NCBI GenBank assembly: GCA_022036555.1
Contig: CM039124.1
Span: 49,666,785 to 49,730,784 of the forward strand
Direction: 5' to 3'
Source of the DNA: Microstegium vimineum
Lineage: Eukaryota; Streptophyta; Magnoliopsida; Poales; Poaceae
DNA length: 64,000 nt
Positions 35,394 to 47,871 of the stretch are shown in pieces; the stretch's first letter is position 1, and every line of letters starts with the position of its first letter. Position numbers and translations under genes: made by a program. The notes below the pieces were generated by a model. The model had not been told where the DNA came from. It worked only from the letters and a program-made list of their open reading frames with translations, and did not search any database.

Positions 35394-36210
35394 TAAAGTT
35401 AGTTGAGGAGTATCAACTGTTAACTGCTATGATAAGATATCTCATATAGCTTTAATGGAGGAAACAGACAAGTAGGAGGACTAATACAATCACACCAAAC
35501 ATAAGTGAATAAAATATCAAATAAGTTATGTACTTTTTCATTCTGAAATTTGTTCGTGTAATCAAATAGTATATCCAGCCATTGTGCTTCAAGAGGAGTT
35601 TTCATCATGGGTGTCTTAAATGCCAGAAGCCCAACACTGACAGAAGTGGTGTACAAGACAGGGTGTAGTCATACCGTACGAGGACTGGACACAATTATAC
35701 CAAATTTTAGCAAATTTATACCAAATTTGAAATCCCCATTCTTTCTCGCCAGCGGACACCGGACGCCATGACACAGTCACAGGATCTCCAGTGACCACTA
35801 CTACGCCCATCCAACTGCCACCATCGAGGCCGAGAGCTAAAAGAAGCAGATGAGAAAAAGAGATGAGTGTGACTCATACCAGACCTATCCTGGTTCAGTC
35901 TGACCTGGTTGATAAAACAACAAATTTCTTTCTTCTCTAAGGCTAGAAATCAATATATTAATAGGAGCGGCGGCGTTTTCTAGCAAATTAACACATTTTT
36001 ATTGTATCATAGTTGTTATATCCACCAGTAACATGACGTCACTTTCAGTGTCTCATAACAAATTTTACCAAAAAAAAAGGAAAGTATTTATTCAATCATG
36101 TCGAAGTGTTGATATATATATATATATATAAAGGTCATTTAGATTTGTCATTGTTAAAAACTTTTTTCATCCACTAAAAATTGGAAAGAAACATGCGCAC
36201 ATATTAATAA
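35394..36210. other. 3' flank of copy A and intergenic DNA
   Basis: Probable 3' UTR, then intergenic sequence with a (TA)n run at about 36112-36131. No gene. Confidence 0.45.
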
Positions 36211-36214
36211 CCAA

Positions 36215-37015
36215 ATTTCGTTTGGATCCCACGTACAACAGTTATTGGCTCTTAGCTCTTCAGTATATCTAAACATCCCAACTAATATCCTGAAATAAGC
36301 TATTTAGCTAATAAAAAGTTATTAGCTAACTCTTTCTAGCTACTCCCTACGTCCCATAATAGATGACCCTATGAGATCGTGTAGGTCAAATTTTTTTACT
36401 TTAACTAGATTTATTTATAAAAAATATGTGCAATATTTATATCTCTAAATAAATTTATTATGAAAATATATTCAACGAATGATACTAATTTTATATTATA
36501 ATATTAATATTCTTTTATATATAATTGTTTGAAGTTTAAAAAAAAACTAACTTCTCGTCTTCTCGGAAAGCGATAATGACTTCTGTTTTGGAATGGAGGG
36601 AGTAAGTGCTACTCTAGTTGTCCTAGAAGAATGTATTTCTAAAGTAGTGCTAGTTCAAACAATAAGAAATTGATCAAATTTATATAAAAAATACTAATAT
36701 TTATCATCTAGATAAGTATCAATATACTCTCCTATTTGGAGTCATATAGGCTGATAGTACTATTCTCTATGTAAATTAATTTAATTTGATTTTACTTGAT
36801 CTAGAATTGTATTTTTTTATGGAGGTAATACTAACAATTAGCTCGAGAATTAAAATCTCAGGGATTCAAAGGGGGCTCAGTCTTTTTTTTTTAGAAAACG
36901 GGGCTCAGTCAATAGGTCAGCTAATAGCCTCGCTAATAAAAAGGCATTAGCTGAATTCCTTGAGCTAACAGCTAACAATTAGCTGCCAAGATCCCAGGCC
37001 CTAACTTTATCATTA
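36215..37015. repeat. larger MITE-like element split by an inserted Stowaway
   Basis: Left part 'gtttggatccca ... tagctaataaaaagttattagctaac' and right part 'gctaataaaaaggcattagctg ... gatcccaggccc' share motifs in inverted arrangement. They are separated by the element at 36341-36604. Boundaries approximate. Confidence 0.45.
36341..36604. repeat. Stowaway MITE nested in another element
   Basis: Starts TACTCCCTACGTCCCATAAT and ends TTTTGGAATGGAGGGAGTA. TA termini and an AT-rich interior. Confidence 0.75.
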
Positions 37016-37198
37016 AAACCCTATTTGTACAGTTGTAAATATATTAACAGCTGAAGGTTATTACGCACATAAGTAACTAAAACGTCTTGAAAATCTACTT
37101 TGCATCAATTCATCCCTTCCCTCGATTATTTATTACTCCTCACCGAGTCAGTCTTTCCTTTCAAAAGGAAACGTGTCCCCATAGCAACAATTCACAAA

Positions 37199-37435
37199 TA
37201 TTCCTTCGTCCAATTATAAGACATTGAAAGTCAAAGTATCTCAAGTTTGGCCAAATTTATATGATAATATAATAACATTTATGATGTTAAACAAGTATCA
37301 TTATATTTGTTGTCAATTCTATTTTCATAGTATGCCTATTTAATATCATAAATTTTTATAGTTTTTCTATAATTGTTGGTTGTTTTGACTCTCAAGATTT
37401 TTGAAATATCTTATAATTTGATACGGAGGGAGTTA
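37199..37435. repeat. Stowaway MITE upstream of SEC14 copy B
   Basis: Starts TATTCCTTCGTCCAATTATA and ends AATTTGATACGGAGGGAGTTA. Typical mariner MITE interior ('gtcaaagtatctcaagtttggcc'). Confidence 0.75.
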
Positions 37436-37832
37436 AGTCATCGAGACGTTCAGATAGTAGTTTTTAAGCTTGCAGAGTCTGTTGGATTCACATTTCATGC
37501 GAGGTGCGTTTGTTTCTTTTTTTTTTTAGTACCTCAGCGTCAAATGGCATTGAGGCCAAACTCTTCAAACAGTCTAATGTAGGAGTACGTATGTTCTATA
37601 CGGAATGTAGAATAAGCAGGTTCAGGTTAGAATTATACTCCAATTTAGTGCCGCTGACTTCACATGGCATCGCGCCGTCCGTTCCGGTATACTCGTACGA
37701 ACAAGTGATCAATGTCCGCAAAAGCAGCCCATGGAAATCAAGAAGCCAACCCAACCAACCCCTTCCGTTCCGTCTCGGCAAAGTGACAAACGCGTGCAGC
37801 GTGCTGCTTCCATTCCGGAGAGGCGGGCAGGT

Positions 37833-37848
37833 GTGCGTTGATTCCTGC
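37833..37848 (+). promoter_or_regulatory. promoter block of SEC14 copy B
   Basis: Identical to the block at 32288-32303 of copy A; see there. Lies about 240 nt before the donor of the non-coding exon. Confidence 0.5.
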
Positions 37849-37904
37849 GCTGCGCCCCAAGGCCAACGCCCAACGTGGGGACAGGCTGAGGGGACAGCGG
37901 GCGA

Positions 37905-38075
37905 CGAGAGGGAGGAAAATTCCAGTCCAACTCTAGCGCTTCCCTTCCCTTCTCCTTTCCTCTCTTCTTCCCCGAGGCGCCGGCTCTGGTCAGGTCGGGT
38001 GGTCTTGCCGCCATTTCGGGACTCGTAGCTTCTTCCTGGTCGCGGTCGGGGCTGCTGCGCGTCTTGCGTAGCCTG
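37905..38075 (+). other. non-coding first exon of SEC14-like copy B
   Basis: Shares 'ccagtccaactc' and 'gaggcgccgg' with copy A and ends before the donor CTG|GTACGGAGCG at 38076. The 5'-UTR intron runs to the acceptor at 39068, 34 nt before the ATG. Left end approximate. Confidence 0.6.
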
Positions 38076-39102
38076 GTACGGAGCGTTTCTTGATCCGTTT
38101 TTCTTTTCCCTCATGCCATCTCGGTGGATTGCTAGACGGTGTCGTGGATTCGTTGCCGGCTTGTGTTCAGCAGCTGCAGTTCTCGTTCTGCTACAGTCCT
38201 GCCTTTCTGTTCTTTGTTTATTGCTTTATTACGCCGTTAGTACCATCCATGGGGCCATGGACAGGACGAAGATTGCTGGTTCACCACTCGAATTCTTGTC
38301 TTCACCGTTGAGCATGTGGGAATCCGCCAATTTGGAGATCTTGGCTACCTTTTATGTTCAACGGATGTTCTTGTTTGTATCTATCATATCATTTGTCAGA
38401 TCTATTATTCTTCTACAATATGAGTTCATTGGGACATAGTCGAATTTGTCATTTCCGCTGTCCATGTACATTATCCGGGGAGAATTCATTTCATTGAGCC
38501 CTTCCCAGCCTATCGAATTTGTCTAATATAATTGCGTTTCTCATTTTCTCTGTGGTTCTACGTTACTATTAGCACACAGAATAGAAAATTGCAGACGACA
38601 TGTAACTATATAAGTAGTTGCTGCCGGTACCTACCAGCTCGTTTTCATATTCCAATTGGATGGCGTTTCTTATTTTCTTATCCAATTGGATAACAGGTAG
38701 TAACTAGTAAGTCACTGGTTGCTTTTCCTGTCATGTTGGCTCTGGCCCACATGATAATAGAATACTCAATACTTAATAGAAAATTGTTTCTTTTCCTGGA
38801 TAGCAACAATTGAAGACGTCGATGTTATTTGCACATTCAGAACTGGGCCTTCAAATCCTTGACGTGGTCTGTTCTACTTAATTCAATCAGACTCCACGTT
38901 ATTATTTAAATATTCTGAAAGTGAAAGCAAGTATTACTCTGCAGTGTCTCACTTTGCATATTATGCCAGTGTTGTTTATTTAAATATTTTTGAATTGTGT
39001 TATGAGATTGAATTGATGTGCAATTATATGTATTGTTTAATATTTTCTTAATGCGTCATCCATCATAGGGTTAAGCATCATTGGGAGTTGAAGAAAGGAA
39101 TC

Positions 39103-40710
39103 ATGTTCAGGAGAAAGCATGCTTCTCATTTCAACTCAAATGATACTGAGCAGCGAGAAGCAAAGGTAACGTGATAAATGTTTTCTCATCATAGCTCATA
39201 AGTTTTTATTGACATGAAGATTTTAGAGCTTGTTGTGAATTCTTATTTTGCGTGAAAGCCCATAGTGAATCATGCTAGAAGTATCAAGTATGTTCCATAG
39301 TCCATAGACGAGTGCTTTGTTCATTACTTGTGCTATGACTATGATCCAATTATATGCTGCAATGAAATACCACTATATCGTTTGGCACCAGAGCCCACAG
39401 TGGCTACTTATGTATACCATGTTATGTTTGTGGTTATTACTTGCCCTTGGGCCTTTCTAAGCTTGATAACAAATGGTTTTAGTTTCTTTATTGAAACAAC
39501 CCTGTATTGCCTGGTCGATCTCTCACATGATGTCACCAATGAGCAGATAAATGAATTAAAATCTGTACTTGGTCCTTTGTCTGCCCATGGCGAGAAGTAC
39601 TGCAGTGACACATGTTTGAGAAGATATCTTGAATCCCGGAACTGGAATGTTACCAAGTCGAGAAAAATGCTTGAAGAAAGTCTCAAATGGAGGGAAACTT
39701 ATAAGCCGGAGAATATTCGCTGGGTAAATGTGCTCAAGCTACTTTGTTCTCTGAATCCTTGTCAAGTGATCAATCACCATGCTAACTGCCTTTTAGCCTG
39801 ATGTTTCTGTTGAAGCGGAAACCGGAAAAATGTACAAGGCAAGTTTTCGAGATAGAGAGGGGAGAACCGTAATTATTATGAGACCTACAAAGGAGGTAAG
39901 GCTTTCTCTTTCGAACTGACATCCCTATGTTTTTTATTCCTCCTTTATAAAGATCATCAGTCTTTCTTTCTTGCTTTGATAAAAAATCACGTGTATGCTT
40001 TTATCCAATTCCAGAATTCGACGTCCCATGACGGTCAGATTCGGTTTCTTGTATATGTTTTGGAGAACACGATCCTTGGCCAACATGAAGGTCAAGAGAA
40101 AATGGTATGGCTGATAGACTTCACAGGATGGACAATGGCCCATGCCACACCTATAAAGACTGCAAGAGAATGTACAAGCATCCTGCAAAATCATTACCCT
40201 GAGAGGCTGGCCATTGCTTTTCTGTTTAATCCCCCAAAAGTATTCGAAGCCTTTTACAAGGTAAAGGCTTTTAAACCTCCTGTTTTGTAAATGTTATGTT
40301 TGTGTTTGACTTCATAAAGATTCGAAATCTATATGTACAGTTGATACATAAAAATATGCTCCCTTTTGATTTCCCTATCCTAACTCAAGTCTTTCAAATT
40401 CTTAAAGGCTGTAAAATATTTCCTTGACCCGAGATCGATCGAGAAACTGAACTTCGTGTACCTGAAGGATGAGGAGAGCATGAAGGTCTTGTACAGATGC
40501 ATTGATCTCGAGGTCCTTCCTGTCGAGTTCGGGGGAAAGAACAATGTTGTGTACAACCATGAGGAGTACTCCAAGTTGATGCTGCAAGAAGATATCGAAA
40601 CATCGAGCTTCTGGGAAGATGACGTGAAAACTGTTGACCATGCTGTCAATGTGACCTTGGTTCCTGATGTTGGACCTCAGTCGTCGCTACTTGCTGCTAA
40701 AGCCAGCTGA
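39103..40710 (+). CDS. SEC14-like (CRAL-TRIO) lipid-transfer family protein, copy B
   Basis: Five coding exons: 39103-39165, 39547-39723, 39797-39895, 40015-40260 and 40408-40710, giving 295 aa with an intact frame. Same architecture as copy A: CRAL-TRIO N helices (LGPLSAHGEKYCSD, RYLESRNWNVTKSRKMLEES), then the lipid-binding domain with WLIDFTGW, ILQNHYPERLAIAFLFNPP and LPVEFGGKNNVVYNHEEY. All introns are GT-AG here, including intron 3 (GAG|GTAAGG), unlike A and C. The acceptor of intron 4 (CTTAAAG) lacks a good pyrimidine tract but keeps frame and alignment. This is the best-preserved of the three paralogs. Confidence 0.92.
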
Positions 40711-42480
40711 GTATCAGGCTACTATGATGGGAGCTATTCAGAATGCTTGAGGAACTAGAAAAGTTGAACGCCAATAGTTCGTTCATAGTAAACAAAAAAT
40801 AGAGGAAATAACAGATGAGATATTACTTGTCCATAGTCGAAATAGTTGCAGTTATCAAACACTTTATACAGTACACGATGAGTTACACGAGGATATGGCC
40901 ATGGGTGATATTGGAAGCGAAGGCCCAAAAGAAATGGTGTAGAGGTAGGACAGCTACCTGCTTATTGTATCTCAATAGTCACTACTCACTAAAGGCTGTA
41001 CTTGTTTTAGCCGTGGCTCTAGAGAAGCTAATTCTGGGTTATGGCTTCTAAAATGCTGATTGAAATATTTTTTCGTGTCTATGTTCCGTGAAGTCTCCAT
41101 TTTTTTTCTCGTGGGTTGGGAAAAAACGATGTGCTCAAGCCAGGCCCGTGGGACGGGCTCGATTTGCTTAGGTCTAGTGCATTATAGGATTATAATTGGG
41201 TGGAATTTGATTATTTACATTGAGCCATTTGAATATTATATATATAATTTACATAATTTGAGGGTCAAGCCGGTACACAGGATCATAATCCCAACTAGTA
41301 ACTCAGACTTATGATATACTTTAGAGCACATCCACCCACAGTTATAACGCTCTCCTTTAGAAAGTGGTGTATGGTTGCTTCCCTCCACCTAGTACTCATG
41401 ATATAATCATACATGTGCACCTGCACATATATTGATTTATTGATAGCATGCATAGCAAAATAATGTATTTTAGTTACATCTCTGCTAACTTGAAACAAAC
41501 TCAGATGAGTACTAACTAGATCACAAGATTTAATAATATCAATGGACCTCGTCTTAGCTACCAGCAGTTCCCTTTCAACGTAAACTATTATGTAGCTCTG
41601 CAAAAAGGTAATCTCCATTCTTACTTCTGATATGTGTCTTGGCAAGTTTTATTATTGTAGATATTAGGACTCTAGGAGAGTTGATTAGTCTTCGGAACCT
41701 GCCAACTATTGAATATAGATAGATTTTGACTAGTAACTTTGTTACATAAACAAGTGATGTTAATATATTTAGGTAATATCTCTTTTCCCAGCGGAGTCGA
41801 GAGGAACAAAGGTGGTTTCAGCTTTTTAATTGCTCTCAAATCATTCAAAGAAAAAATGTCGTACGGCGCCAGTCTCAAGCACGACCACAGCCACTTCCTC
41901 CATAACGGGCCGCAGTACATTGGGTTGGGCCGACGTGGTCCGATGGCCGTGCCGCTTCCTGGGCCGTGGTGGACTTGTCGACATCAGGCATTGAAGGCTG
42001 AGTGAGACTGCTAGGAATGGGACTAGAGTCTACTCTCTCTCTCTCTCAAAAAAAAAGGGAATGGGACTACAGTCGCATTGATTGTTTTTTTTTATCGACG
42101 TCAGTGTTCGAATTCTAGTGGGTACGACAGTCCTACCATTAGATTCGTCCCGTTTGTTGACTTGATGGAGAAATACTAACGGCGATACACATCGGGCAGC
42201 CAGTACTTGTCTGAAGCCATTAATTTCTCCTCAAGCAGAGCGCATTCCCTTCGCGTGGTGTTTCGGCCTTGCGGGCCCCCGAGGCTGCTGGCGAGTCGCG
42301 AACCCAAATCCGGCCCATCGGTTGCGCTGTAGCAGATCTTGATCCGACGTCGGCCCGTCCTTGGGTAGTACACGTCAGCGACAACGCCCGGTGCTCGGCG
42401 AAGCGAACCGGTCGAGAGAAATGGCGACGCCAGCTGCCAACTGCCATAAACAAGCACCTCGCACCGGGCACATTGATTGA
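40711..42480. other. intergenic DNA between SEC14 copies B and C
   Basis: Mostly AT-rich with a (CT)n run near 42034-42048. From about 42190 it becomes GC-richer and grades into the copy C promoter. No gene supported. Confidence 0.45.
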
Positions 42481-42499
42481 AGCGCCGCGGAGCGGAGGA

Positions 42500-42624
42500 G
42501 GGGGCGGCGGCGAGTGGGGAGGAGAAGGCGAGCCCAGCTCTAGCGTTTCCCTTCTTCCCCGTGGACCGTGGCGGCTCTGGCTTACTTGCGCTGCTCCCTA
42601 TTCTGGGGGTTCCTGCGGATCCTG
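42500..42624 (+). other. non-coding first exon of SEC14-like copy C
   Basis: 'cccagctctagcgtttccc' parallels 'gtccaactctagcgcttccc' of copy B. It ends before the donor CTG|GTATCGAGCC at 42625. The 5'-UTR intron ends at 43611, 29 nt before the ATG. Confidence 0.6.
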
Positions 42625-43352
42625 GTATCGAGCCTCTCTTGATCTGCTTTTTTCTCTTCGTGCTCCTGTTCTTGTTCGGCGGGTGGATTGCTAGAAGGTG
42701 TGGCGGGGATTCCGCCGCGTCCTGTCTTTTGTGGCGATACAAATGCTACTTTCTGTACTTTATTATGCATACCGATACCGTGCTAGGCGAAATCAGAATT
42801 GGTCTTTTGACGGGGATGGCGTGCAGATTCACTACAGGCGGAGATCTCATTCCCCGCCTTTCCGATGTGTGTATTTCTTTTTTCTACCACGTCCTGTCAG
42901 ATCTACAGTGAGCTTGTTGGCACTTTCGGAAGGACGGAAGTCTTCCCTCGTAGCAAATCGGTGAAAGCCATTCCATGTAGGCTGTAGATATAATCACAGT
43001 TTCTTTTATAAAAAAAAGATATAATCACAGTAAACTTGCACTGTAGCTGCCCGCAAACAGAAACATTGCAAACTGAGAGTCAAGGAGTGGGGCATGCCAG
43101 ATGTAACTAGCTGCTGCCTATTCTTTGATCCTTTCCATATTCAGTTTAGATGTCTGGTACAGGTGTAGTGATTACTTGGCTTTTGAATGTTTTTTGTCCT
43201 GTATTGTTAGGGATGTTAAGGAGTACCTTTCAAGACATTCCATGGCCCATGCCATTCTTCTTAGATAGAAACAATCAAACACGTTATGCATACACATTTT
43301 TGTGTATGCAGAAACGGGACCATCCTGGATGTGCTCTATTATTCTATCTTAT

Positions 43353-43371
43353 CCCCCCCCCCCCCCCCCCC
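43353..43371. repeat. C19 homopolymer
   Basis: Uninterrupted run of 19 C in the 5'-UTR intron of copy C. Confidence 0.9.
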
Positions 43372-43640
43372 TCCCCAGCTCTGAAAAGAAAATGCATAAC
43401 TCATTGACTGCGCAGTATATGTATGTATTCTGAAAGCAAGGCATTACTTGTCAATGAATTAATAATATATTTAGTACTCTCATGTTGCTTACATTTGCGT
43501 ATGAACAAGTGTTTCGCTTTTTACCATGCCGTTGTTACTTTTTATACTTCAAGAGAGTTGGTGTGTGGCTGCCTACTACTGTTATTTTAACTATATCATA
43601 ATCCATTCTAGATCTGAGCATCATTCAGAGTGGAAGAAAT

Positions 43641-45929
43641 ATGTTTTGGAGAAAGCATGACCCTGATTTCAACTCAAGTGATGCTGAGCAAAGAGAAGCA
43701 AAGGTAGGTTTAAAGTTTGTCATCTCATCATAACTTTGTGGGACTATTGGAATGCACGATACATTATTTCTAATTGCAATTTTTTTTTTTTTTGCATTCT
43801 TAGCTTTGTTATTTGTGCAGTACTGATTCCCAAACAGAGAAAATATAGTAACCAATCCCCCCTATCACGTTCTTGGTCACATACTGATACTCATTATTTT
43901 GATCCCTTGCCCAGCCAAGGAAACAAAAGAGAACCTAGATGAACTCAGTCTGACTGACACTTTCAACTCATCCTATTCATTTACTTACATTTATGTACTG
44001 TTAGACAAACATGTACTGTAAACTGGATCTAGCAGTGATTGTTGCTGCTTCAGGGCCTGTTTGGAACTAGAAATTTCATAGGAAAAACGCAGGAACAGGG
44101 GAACTTTCCTGCATTCTAAACGGGGTCTAAAAGGTGTAGTGAGTCAACAATGAAGGAAGAGATACATCAGTCTCTCTTCGGAATATCATGTCTCTTTTCA
44201 TGAGCCAAATGGTTTATACACTTTATTTGCTTTATAGACAGTCGACATTGCCATTCTGATCTTCACCTGTTACTGAAGTAAGTACTATTTTAGGATGTCA
44301 GGACTCTAAATCTAATGCTGTAATGCATGTACAATAATATCCTATCCAATTACACATTCACACTGTGGTCCACTTTATGTTATGCTCTGGTACATTTAAA
44401 TTGTTTTAAAGTTGTGCTTCACATTGAAATTGTTGTACATAGAAAGCACATGATTGATCGTTGAAGGTGTATGTGTAATGTGTCTGAATGGACACGTGTT
44501 CTGTACTCCTGTTCATCTGGTTGTGACATGGCTATGTGTAATATGTCTGCTAACTTTGAGCAAATTTATGTTAGTCTGTTACTAGTTGTTACACAAACCC
44601 TCCATTCAACAAACTCATATCACAGAGAATTGAGCCTATACAAATGCATACAGGCCTGACAAATGGTTTTAGTTTCTTTGTTGATGTATCAGCTATTTTC
44701 TTGTCAGATGCTCATGCAACAATCTCCTATGAGCAGATAAGTGAACTGAAAGCTGCACTTGGGACTTTGTCTGCCCGTGGCGAGAAGTACTGCAGTGAAG
44801 CATGCTTGAAAAGATATCTGGAGCTCGTAACTGGAATGTTGCTAAGGCGAGAAAAATGTTGGAAGAAAGTCTCAAGTGGAGGGCAGCTTACAGGCCAGAG
44901 GATATTCGTTGGGTAAAATTTGCTCTTCCTTTTTTTGCCATTGATGCATTGCTCTGGTTTTGTTTGCTGAATCCTAGCCAAGTGACTAGACATCGTGATC
45001 CCCCTAAACATCATATTAACTTCCTTTTAGCCTGATGTTTCTGTTGAAGCGGAGACAGGTAAAATGTACAGGGCAAGTTTCCGAGACAGGGAGGGCAGAA
45101 CAATTGTTGTCATGAAACCTACAAAACAGGCAAGAAGTTCTTTCTTTTAAAATGCCACGCTTGCTAGTCTTTACTAGTTTCTGAAAGTTTTTAGTCTCCC
45201 TAGCTTCCTGAGCTCAGGATTCACTTCTATGCTATTTTAAATTTCAGAATACTTCGTCCCATGAAGGGCAGATACGGTTCCTAGTATATACTTTGGAGAA
45301 TGCAATCTTCAGCCTACCTGAAGGCCAAGAAAAAATGGTATGGCTGATAGATTTCACAGGATGGACAGTGGCGCATGCTTCGCCCATAAAGACTTCTAGA
45401 GAAACTGCAAATATCCTGCAAAATCATTTTCCTGAAAGGCTGGCCATTGGATTTCTATTTAATCCCCCAAAAGTATTTGAAGCTTTTTATAAGGTAAGTG
45501 CTCTTGACCTTTATGGATCTATCTGATTTTAATCACAAAAAAAAAAACATTAGTGTTGTCTTGTTGGTACAGACAAAAAAAAATGTACTTCATTCTTCCA
45601 ACTTAAATGTTTCAAATTCTTCAGGTTGTCAAAATTTTCCTTGATCCAAAATCAATTGAGAAGGTAACTTTGTGTACCAGAAGGATGAGGAGAGCATGAA
45701 GGTCATATACAAATACATTGATCCAGAAGTCCTTCCTGTAGAGTTTGGGGGAAGAACAATGTGGTGTACGACCACGAGGAGTACTCTGAGTTGATGATAC
45801 AAGATGACATAAAACAGCAAACTTTTGGGCAATTGATGCGAAAACTAACGATGCTCACCCTTCCATCAATGGGACCTTGGTCCTGAGGTTGCAGCACAGC
45901 CATCGTTTCTTGCTGCTAAAGCTAGTTGA
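43641..45929 (+). pseudogene. SEC14-like (CRAL-TRIO) copy C, five single-base deletions
   Basis: Exons correspond one to one with copies A and B: 43641-43703, 44737-44912, 45031-45129, 45248-45493 and 45625-45929. Exon 2 is 176 nt against 177 in A and B, one base missing near 44823. Exon 5 lacks single bases near 45667, 45752, 45813 and 45883. As written, translation ends early in exon 2 or reads out of frame. All splice sites are intact and the remaining sequence is as well conserved as A and B. So this is either a very young pseudogene or a functional gene with base-calling errors. Intron 3 has a GC donor (CAG|GCAAGA). Intron 1 is 1033 bp against 110 in A and 381 in B. Confidence 0.8.
44052..44130. 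repeat. short MITE in intron 1 of SEC14 copy C
   Basis: Starts GGGCCTGTTTGGAACTAGAA; the right half 'ctttcctgcattctaaacggggtc' is its imperfect inverse. Confidence 0.5.
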
Positions 45930-47640
45930 AGAGTACTCCTATCTGCTTGTGTATGAGGCAATTGAGAAGTGGTCGCTAATAGAATCTTGAGAGAAATAAA
46001 TGAAATAAGAACATGGTGTGCTCGTTCATCCTCAAAGTTGTTCCAATACTGGAAGCTTTCAGTACAATGGTACCGCCCAGTTGTTGTAAAAATAATACTG
46101 AATAAAGTACTCCTATGCGTCAGTGGTTATCACATGGAATAATAACTAACACAAGCTTAACCATTTTTCTCTTATTCCTTGTTCTATATATTTCTCTTTT
46201 CACTAATCGAGGGTTTCTTTCGATGATTTAAAGGCTTTAAGCTCCGTCCTAGTACTATCTGCAGCAGTGTCTCTTTCATTAAATGGCATAGAACAAACTC
46301 TGCAAATGGCTTCTTTGTTTCTTGGTTTCTTTCCTGGTGTTTCGTCTTCTCTTCTCAGATGTCTGCTATTTTGAATTTTTTGTGACGGTAGTTTCATTAA
46401 TCAAATGAAGATGTGAGGAGCTGAGGGGAAAACGTGAGTAGGTCAGGAGGAAAGGACGAGGGAAGGAGCTTGCCGATGGTGAAAAAAAAGGTCGAATGAC
46501 AAATTTGTGGTCACACGAAAAGGTGGTTTAGTTAAGGGAAAAAAAATGGACGATGATAATAACAGCCTGCCGTAAATTAGGGCTGCAGCAGGTCGCCTTT
46601 CTAATCGCACCTCACCTCACCTTCTTCCTCCTTGCCGGATCCGCCCGAAGCGCATTGTCCATGCCGCTGACGTCGGCTGCAAAGCTCTGAGAGACCTACC
46701 ACCCGTAGGGACCTCGCTCTTCTCCTTCCTCTCCCATCGCCGCCATGGCCATGGGTGGCCCACACTGACCTAGCTTGGCCGTCTCCGCCGCTGCCAGAAT
46801 CTCCCGTTTGGGAGGATGCTCTCAATTCTGCAACATGGCTCTCTGATGCTCTAGTAGAGTGATTCTGAGACTGAAAATAATTATTTTTTATTCTTTAGCA
46901 TAAACTCTTAAAATCATTATAAAGAATCACTTCAAGAATCAGAAAAAGCTATTTTTTCCGGCTCTCAACCTTTTAGTTCAATTCAGAGAATTTACTCTGA
47001 AATAAAACTCGTTTGACAGCCAGAGAGTGATTCTCTCGAGAATCGCTCCCTGGAGCGCGCTCCCAAACGCACCCTAAAGGTGCCATCCCACCGTCCCCAC
47101 CATCAGATTGGCCTGCCTCTTCTAAGCCCTTCCCTTCTAATCCTGTTGAAGTTGGGGGAAAAAAGGGATAGAGACAAAGGAGATGATGGCACACCATGTG
47201 TCGGAAGCTGGGGAAGAAGGTGGTGGTGGTGCGGCTGTCGAGGAGTTCGTGAGGAGCACTTACGCAGCAGTGGAGTTGGCGGTGTAGTGGGAAAGAAGAG
47301 AGAGGGGAGAGAGAGAAGGGAGGAGAATAAGGTCGCACGACTACGCTAGGATGTGGTGGTCATGCAAACGAAAAAACGACGCATGTAACAAAGACAATGG
47401 CAAATAATATTTGCGCTCCATGAAAAAGGACCGGAAGATGAATAAAGGAGGGGAAGAGGGTTGCGCAACTATGCTTGGATGTGGAGGTCGTGCATTGCAC
47501 CAGGCTGCATGTAACAAAGGTAATGCCAAATAAAATTTGTGCTCCATTAAAATGGTGTGAGTGAGACGTGCATTGCACCAGGCAACAAAACACATGAGCT
47601 TTGTTAAATTTTATAGAGAGTCATTTTTCAATAAGTCAGC
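45930..47640. other. intergenic DNA with transposon debris
   Basis: About 46835-47078 is MITE-like: 'agagtgattctgaga' on the left, 'gagagtgattctctcgagaatcgctccc' and 'ccaaacgcaccctaaa' on the right. A diverged duplication of about 125 bp follows at 47331-47590 ('ctaggatgtggtggtcatgc' and 'cttggatgtggaggtcgtgc', each followed by 'catgtaacaaag'). No gene supported. Confidence 0.45.
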
Positions 47641-47850
47641 TTACAAAGACAAGAGTCTTGTGAATGATTTTAAGAGGAGGGCATTTTCGTAAAGTAGTGG
47701 CCAAACATTTTATGGGCTCATTTTTATAAAATCAGGCACAGATAAGGAGTGTTGTACATTTTACAGAGTCAATCAAAGACAAGGAGTCTTGTTAAACATT
47801 TTATATGAGGAGTCATTTTTTAGTAAAGTCGAGCTGGCCCAAATGAAGGC
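47641..47850. repeat. irregular repeats downstream of the tRNA gene
   Basis: 'agagtcattttt', 'gacaagagtcttgt' and 'gacaaggagtcttgttaaacattttat' recur with variation. Nature unknown. Confidence 0.4.
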
Positions 47851-47855
47851 AATAA

Positions 47856-47865
47856 TAAAAAAAAA
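47856..47865 (-). terminator. Pol III T-run terminator of the tRNA
   Basis: A stretch of A on the plus strand reads as T on the minus strand shortly after the tRNA 3' end. Confidence 0.6.
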
Positions 47866-47871
47866 GGTATT

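Noticed and set aside
37504..38028. 174-codon open frame upstream of SEC14 copy B
   Set aside because: Overlaps the non-coding first exon and promoter, and no counterpart is conserved in copy A or C.
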